From: Deltaproteobacteria bacterium
Lineage (GTDB): Bacteria; Desulfobacterota; Deferrimicrobia; Deferrimicrobiales; Deferrimicrobiaceae
Length of the DNA: 7,910 bases
Reading direction: 5' to 3'
Assembly (NCBI GenBank): GCA_003105225.1
Contig: PQAK01000138.1
Location: 19,380 to 27,289, forward strand
Shown here: in pieces, positions 4,427 to 7,910 of the stretch
How the letters are laid out: each line of letters starts with the position of its first letter
How positions within the stretch are numbered: the first letter of the stretch is position 1
The notes under the pieces: model-generated
The model's input: the letters and a program-made list of their open reading frames with translations, nothing else
Databases searched by the model: none
Told to the model about the DNA's origin: nothing
Position numbers and translations under genes: made by a program

Positions 4427-6994
4427 TCAATGGATTTCTCCCCAGTTTTTTCCGCAGCTTAGAGAGACGGTCAGGGGGACCGACAGGGAGGCCGCGCCCA
4501 TCATCGAATCGCGGACGATTTTCCCGGCCTCATCGGCCTCGCGCTCCGGCGCCTCCGCGATCAGTTCGTCGTGGACCTGCAGGACCATCCGGGCCCCCAT
4601 CCCGCGCTGCCGGAATTCCCGGTCGATGCGGATCATCGCCAGCTTGATGATATCCGCGGCGCTGCCCTGGATCGGGGCGTTGACCGCCATGCGCTCCGCC
4701 GCCTCGCGCATGACCTTGTTCCGGGAATTGATGTCCCGCAGGTACCTGCGCCGCCCCAGGATCGTCCTGACGTATCCGTCCTTCCGGGCCTGCTCCTTGA
4801 CGCGGTCGAGGTAGTCCCGCACGGACGGGTACCGGCTGAAGTACTGGTCGATGTACCGCTTCGCCTCCCCTCCCCCGATTCCAAGCTCGCGGGAGAGCCC
4901 GAACGGGCTCATGCCGTAGAGGATCCCGAAATTGATCACCTTCGCCCGGCGCCGGAGCTCCGGGGTGACCTCGGAGGGGGAAACCCCGAAGACGCCGCAG
5001 GCCGTGGCGGTGTGGATGTCCTCCCCTTCCAGGAAGCCCCGGGTCAGGACGGGGTCGCCGCTCAAATGGGCCAGCAGGCGCAGCTCCACCTGGGAATAAT
5101 CGGCCCCGACGAACAGGCATCCCGGGTCCGCCACGAATCCCGCCCGGATGCGCATGCCCAGGTCCGTTCGAATGGGGATGTTCTGCAGGTTCGGGTCGGA
5201 GGAGGAGAGGCGCCCGGTGGCGGCCTGCGTCTGGTTGAACGTCGTGTGGATCCGGCCGTCGCGCGGGTCGACCATCCCCGGGAGGACGTCCACGTACGTC
5301 GACTTGATCTTGGCCAGGGTCCGGTATTCCAGCACGAGCGCCGGGATTTCGTGCGCGCCTTTCAGCTGCTCGAGGACCTCGACATCGGTGGAATACCCCG
5401 TCTTCGTCCGTTTCACCGGCGGCAGTCCGAGCTTCTCGAAGAGCAGGAAGGACAGCTGCTTCGGCGAATTGATGTTGAAGTCGGCGCCGGCGATCCGGGC
5501 GACCCGCTCCTCGATCTGCCGGGTTCCCTCGGAGAGCTCCTTCGACAGGTTCCGGAAGATCTCCGGGGCGATCCGGATGCCGGCCTCCTCCATCCGGTAC
5601 AATACCGGCAGAAGGGGCATGTCGACATCGTAGAAGATCTGCGCCAGACCGGCCTCGGACAGCCTCCCCTCGAAGGCGAGCCCCAGCGCGAGGAGCGTCT
5701 CCGCGTCCCGGGCCGCCCTGGGCTCGGGCGCGTCCTCCTCCGGCTCCCCGACGGCCGCGGGAAGGTACCGCGCCACCAGTTTGGCCAGGGCGGGAGTCCC
5801 TTCGTCGGGCTCGAGGAGATAGCCGGCCACCTGGAGGTCGAACAACGCGAGGGAACGGTCCGGAAGACCGCCGTGGCGCCGGAAAAACGATTTCCCGTCG
5901 AACAGGAAGATCCTGCCGCAGGCTTCCTGCAGGCGCGCAAGGGCGTGCGGAATCTCGGCGGCGGGGAATACGACCGTCCCGCGGCCGGGCGCGGAGGCCC
6001 CCGCGAACCCTTCCCCGCCGGCGGCGATCGACGCGCCGGCCGGCATTTCCCCCGCGGGGCCCGCGAAAATCTCCGAGGCCATTTCGACCTGCTTCCATTT
6101 CCGGGGTGCGGGAGGCGGGGCCTTGCGAAGCGGAAGCTCCGGCTCCGTGTCCAGCTTCAGTTCCTCCAGGAGTTTCCGGAACCCCAGCTTCCGGAACAGG
6201 GAGGAGACCCGCACTCCCTGCATCGGGCGGGGAGCAAGGTCTTCAAGGGTTTCCTTCAGGGGGATCGCCCGGTCGATCGTGACGAGCGCGAGGCACATGC
6301 GGGCGGCCCCGCTGTTCTTCTCGATCTTCTCCCTGCGGCTGCCCTTCAGCCGGTCGGTGTGCGCCAGCAGCTCCGATAGCGTTCCGAACTCGCGGATCAG
6401 CTCGGCGGCCGTCTTCTCCCCGATCCCCGGGACGCCCGGGACGTTGTCGGAGGGGTCGCCGGAGAGCGCGAGGAGGTCCGGCACCTGCGACGGCGCCACG
6501 CCGAAGGTATCGAGGACCTCGGCCTCCCCGACGATCTTCTCCTTCAGGGCGTCCCGCACCCGCACGCCGGGGGAAACCAGCTGGTAGAGGTCCTTGTCCG
6601 ATGAAACGATGACGACCTCCATCCCCCTCTCTTCGGCCATCCGGGAGAGGGTGCCGATGATGTCGTCCGCTTCGGCGCCGGGCACCTGGATCCGCGGGAT
6701 GCCCAGCGCGTCGATCGCTTCCATCACCAGCGGGATCTGCGCGGCCAGGTCCTCCGGGACCGACAGGCGTGTCGCCTTGTACTCCGGGTAGAGGTCGTGG
6801 CGGGGCGTGGGTTCCCGGCTGTCAAACACGGCGGCGATCGCCGCGGGCCGGTCTTCCTTGAGGATCTTGAGCAGGATCCGGGCGATCCCGAGGATGGCGT
6901 TGGTGGGGGTGCCGTCGGGCGCCGAAAGCCGCGGGATCCCGTAGAACGTGCGGTAGAGGACGTTATGGCCGTCGATCAGATAGAGAGGCGCCAT
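4427..6994 (-). CDS. polA: DNA polymerase I, proofreading site apparently lost
   Basis: An 855-residue polymerase that fills gaps, removes RNA primers and acts in excision repair. The 5' nuclease domain (about 1-290) keeps its acidic metal ligands: Asp8 in LIDGHN, Asp58 in AVFDSR, EADD (108-111), SSDKD (131-135), GDPSD (179-183), then the helix-hairpin-helix GVPGIGEKTA. The polymerase domain keeps motif A DYSQVELR (Asp632), motif B RRRAKVINFGILYG (Arg681, Lys685, Tyr693) and motif C QVHDE (Asp809). The middle region has no FDTET-type motif and reads FDGKSFFRRHG where NLKYD is expected, so proofreading is probably absent, as in Taq. The start at 6994 gives the family N-terminus MAPLYLIDG; a longer frame upstream does not resemble the family. 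It overlaps the RDD gene by 32 bp and likely shares its operon. Confidence 0.96.
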   Translation of the reverse strand: MAPLYLIDGHNVLYRTFYGIPRLSAPDGTPTNAILGIARILLKILKEDRPAAIAAVFDSREPTPRHDLYPEYKATRLSVPEDLAAQIPLVMEAIDALGIPRIQVPGAEADDIIGTLSRMAEERGMEVVIVSSDKDLYQLVSPGVRVRDALKEKIVGEAEVLDTFGVAPSQVPDLLALSGDPSDNVPGVPGIGEKTAAELIREFGTLSELLAHTDRLKGSRREKIEKNSGAARMCLALVTIDRAIPLKETLEDLAPRPMQGVRVSSLFRKLGFRKLLEELKLDTEPELPLRKAPPPAPRKWKQVEMASEIFAGPAGEMPAGASIAAGGEGFAGASAPGRGTVVFPAAEIPHALARLQEACGRIFLFDGKSFFRRHGGLPDRSLALFDLQVAGYLLEPDEGTPALAKLVARYLPAAVGEPEEDAPEPRAARDAETLLALGLAFEGRLSEAGLAQIFYDVDMPLLPVLYRMEEAGIRIAPEIFRNLSKELSEGTRQIEERVARIAGADFNINSPKQLSFLLFEKLGLPPVKRTKTGYSTDVEVLEQLKGAHEIPALVLEYRTLAKIKSTYVDVLPGMVDPRDGRIHTTFNQTQAATGRLSSSDPNLQNIPIRTDLGMRIRAGFVADPGCLFVGADYSQVELRLLAHLSGDPVLTRGFLEGEDIHTATACGVFGVSPSEVTPELRRRAKVINFGILYGMSPFGLSRELGIGGGEAKRYIDQYFSRYPSVRDYLDRVKEQARKDGYVRTILGRRRYLRDINSRNKVMREAAERMAVNAPIQGSAADIIKLAMIRIDREFRQRGMGARMVLQVHDELIAEAPEREADEAGKIVRDSMMGAASLSVPLTVSLSCGKNWGEIH

Positions 6995-7448
6995 CCGCAA
7001 CCTGCCCGCATTCCACCACGAGCGTTTCGGCGAGCGTGTCCCCCGCCCGCTGGCCGTCGGCATCGTAGAAACCGAGATAGGTCTCGATGAGGAGGACGGC
7101 CAGGCCGATGGTGTACGCCAGGAACGGGCCGGCGACGGGGATGAGATAGAACAGGAACGGGACCGCCACGGTGAGATTCCGCAGGAGGGACGACTGGAAA
7201 TCCATCCCCTCCCGGTCGACGCGGATGACCTTCAGGCCCGTCAGGAGCTTCCCCGGGCTGCGCCCCCCGGGAAACCCGTCGCACATGAGGATGTAGAAGA
7301 GGGAGGCGAACGCCCCGGCGGCGCCCGGGATGTGCCACAGCGACATGGCGACGATGAGGTCCGCCGCCTTGCCCACCAGGCGGGCGAGATACCTTGCCCG
7401 CCGCGCGTCCTTGAAGAATTCCCTCTGGTCCTGCCACCGGAGCGCCAT
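6963..7448 (-). CDS. RDD-family integral membrane protein
   Basis: A 161-residue inner-membrane protein. The N-terminal RRARYLARLVGKAADLIVAM (17-36) carries the arginine and aspartate pattern that names the RDD family. GGRSPGKLLTGLKVIRV (61-77) and the C-terminal GQRAGDTLAETLVV (132-145) are further family hallmarks. Hydrophobic segments lie at about 29-55 and 92-126. The transported substrate or function is not known for most of the family; a few members have been linked to ion transport. The start at 7448 has GGGAG upstream, overlapping the stop of the 71-residue gene, which ends 5 bp before. The 3' end overlaps polA by 32 bp, which points to one transcript. Confidence 0.88.
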   Translation of the reverse strand: MALRWQDQREFFKDARRARYLARLVGKAADLIVAMSLWHIPGAAGAFASLFYILMCDGFPGGRSPGKLLTGLKVIRVDREGMDFQSSLLRNLTVAVPFLFYLIPVAGPFLAYTIGLAVLLIETYLGFYDADGQRAGDTLAETLVVECGQVADGASLSDRRP

Positions 7449-7453
7449 CGCCG

Positions 7454-7669
7454 CTACTCCCTGGCGGACGCGCCGCCGCGTGTGAAGAAGAGGAACGCCA
7501 TCGCCGGCCTGCGGCTCCCGTGCTGGGTGACGAAGTGGATCGACTCGAACCGGTACCCTTCCCCCGCCGTCCGGTTCAGCGCCGCCTCGAGCGCGTGGTC
7601 GGTGACATCGACCACTTCCACGACCCTGTACGCGGGCCCGCTCCCCGCGGCATCCGGCGAGGCGGTCAT
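7454..7669 (-). CDS. Small protein of unknown function (DUF4177-like), coupled to hemB
   Basis: A 71-residue soluble protein with no signal peptide or membrane segment. After a short Pro/Ala/Gly-rich head, AYRVVEVVDVTDHALEAALN looks like a strand followed by a helix. AGEGYRFESIHFVTQ and then RRPAMAFLFFTR give two further strands. This strand-helix-strand-strand plan, with the aGEGYrfe turn, recalls DUF4177-type small proteins; I am not sure of membership. The ATG at 7669 is chosen because it forms an ATGA overlap with the hemB stop; a longer reading would lie inside hemB. GAGGG about ten bases upstream could serve as its ribosome site. Confidence 0.78.
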   Translation of the reverse strand: MTASPDAAGSGPAYRVVEVVDVTDHALEAALNRTAGEGYRFESIHFVTQHGSRRPAMAFLFFTRGGASARE

Positions 7670-7910
7670 CTCGCGAGAACCCTCGCCGCCTCCTTGGCGG
7701 AATACGTGAGGATGAGGTCGGCGCCGGCGCGCTTGATCCCCACCAGGATTTCCATCATCACGCGCTCCTCCTCCACCCATCCCAACTTCGCCGCGGCCTT
7801 GACCATCGAGTACTCGCCGCTCACGTTGTAGGCGGCCACGGGGAGGTCGAACGCCTCGCGGACGCGGGAGATGACGTCCAGGTAGGCGAGCGCCGGCTTG
7901 ACCATCACGA
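7666..7910 (-). CDS. hemB: Delta-aminolevulinic acid dehydratase (porphobilinogen synthase), C-terminal part
   Basis: Only the last 81 codons are in the window, starting inside VMVKPALAYLDVI. The enzyme joins two 5-aminolevulinate molecules into porphobilinogen, an early cytoplasmic step of heme, siroheme and cobalamin synthesis. The lysine of MVKPALAYLD is the Schiff-base residue of the family's active-site signature. Downstream, LPVAAYNVSGEYSMVKAAAK and IKRAGADLILTYSAKEAARV are typical of the end of HemB, and the stop sits where the family normally ends. The full protein is usually about 320-330 residues, so some 240 are missing upstream. It appears to be the promoter-proximal gene in the visible part of the hemB-71aa-RDD-polA run. 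Confidence 0.95.
   Translation of the reverse strand, partial: VMVKPALAYLDVISRVREAFDLPVAAYNVSGEYSMVKAAAKLGWVEEERVMMEILVGIKRAGADLILTYSAKEAARVLAR

Noticed and set aside
4382..4470. Autoregulatory promoter for the ECF sigma gene
   Set aside because: TTGATC and a GGAAAAAACT-like stretch occur, but neither pairs with a convincing -10 at proper spacing.
4571..6379. 602-codon plus-strand open frame opposite polA
   Set aside because: It is antisense to well-supported polA coding sequence and has the biased composition of a shadow frame, with no known motif.
7670..7780. Longer 108-residue version of the small protein after hemB
   Set aside because: The extra 37 residues overlap the hemB coding end and are Gly/Arg-rich shadow sequence; the ATGA start at 7669 fits operon structure better.

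Overview
This is a GC-rich bacterial chromosomal window with dense, mostly minus-strand coding. Its makeup suggests a Desulfobacterota / Desulfuromonadia (Geobacter-like 'deltaproteobacterial') lineage. That placement is an inference from the style of the CysK, HemB and PolA proteins and from the presence of a small ECF sigma/anti-sigma cassette. No marker gene in the window settles the taxonomy. I see no rRNA, tRNA, CRISPR array, insertion sequence or att site.

Left part (1-1370): two divergent genes share a short AT-rich intergenic region. On the minus strand is cysK (cysteine synthase), whose 3' end runs off the window. On the plus strand is a LOG-family nucleoside monophosphate phosphoribohydrolase (old name 'lysine decarboxylase-like'). 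The gap holds a perfect TTGACA box and a -10-like box for cysK, overlapped by an imperfect AT-rich palindrome that could be an operator.

Middle-left (1367-2170): a minus-strand gene overlaps the LOG gene tail-to-tail by 4 bp. Its protein looks like the AbiJ_NTD4 + HEPN-type families known from phage-defence and abortive-infection proteins, but the usual C-terminal Arg-His signature seems to be lost. It is the most unusual gene here and stands alone between a strong terminator and the convergent LOG gene.

Middle (2246-4381): reading on the minus strand, an ECF sigma factor, a membrane anti-sigma factor with a ZAS zinc motif, and an exported protein of unknown function form a tight cluster. 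They are followed by a small exported protein with four W-x-P-G-H-W/Y repeats, which ends at a textbook intrinsic terminator with a GAAA tetraloop. The gap before the repeat-protein gene holds an 8-bp inverted repeat and ECF-like promoter elements. The repeat protein could therefore be a target of the neighbouring sigma factor, which would make this a small envelope-stress module.

Right part (4427-7910): a housekeeping minus-strand run of hemB (3' part only), a 71-residue unknown protein, an RDD-family membrane protein and polA. The genes are joined by an ATGA overlap, a 5-bp gap and a 32-bp overlap, so they are probably one operon. PolA keeps the 5' nuclease and polymerase residues but appears to have lost most of the 3'-5' proofreading active site. 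The ECF sigma gene starts only 45 bp after polA, so read-through is possible. No stretch over about 300 bases lacks a gene.
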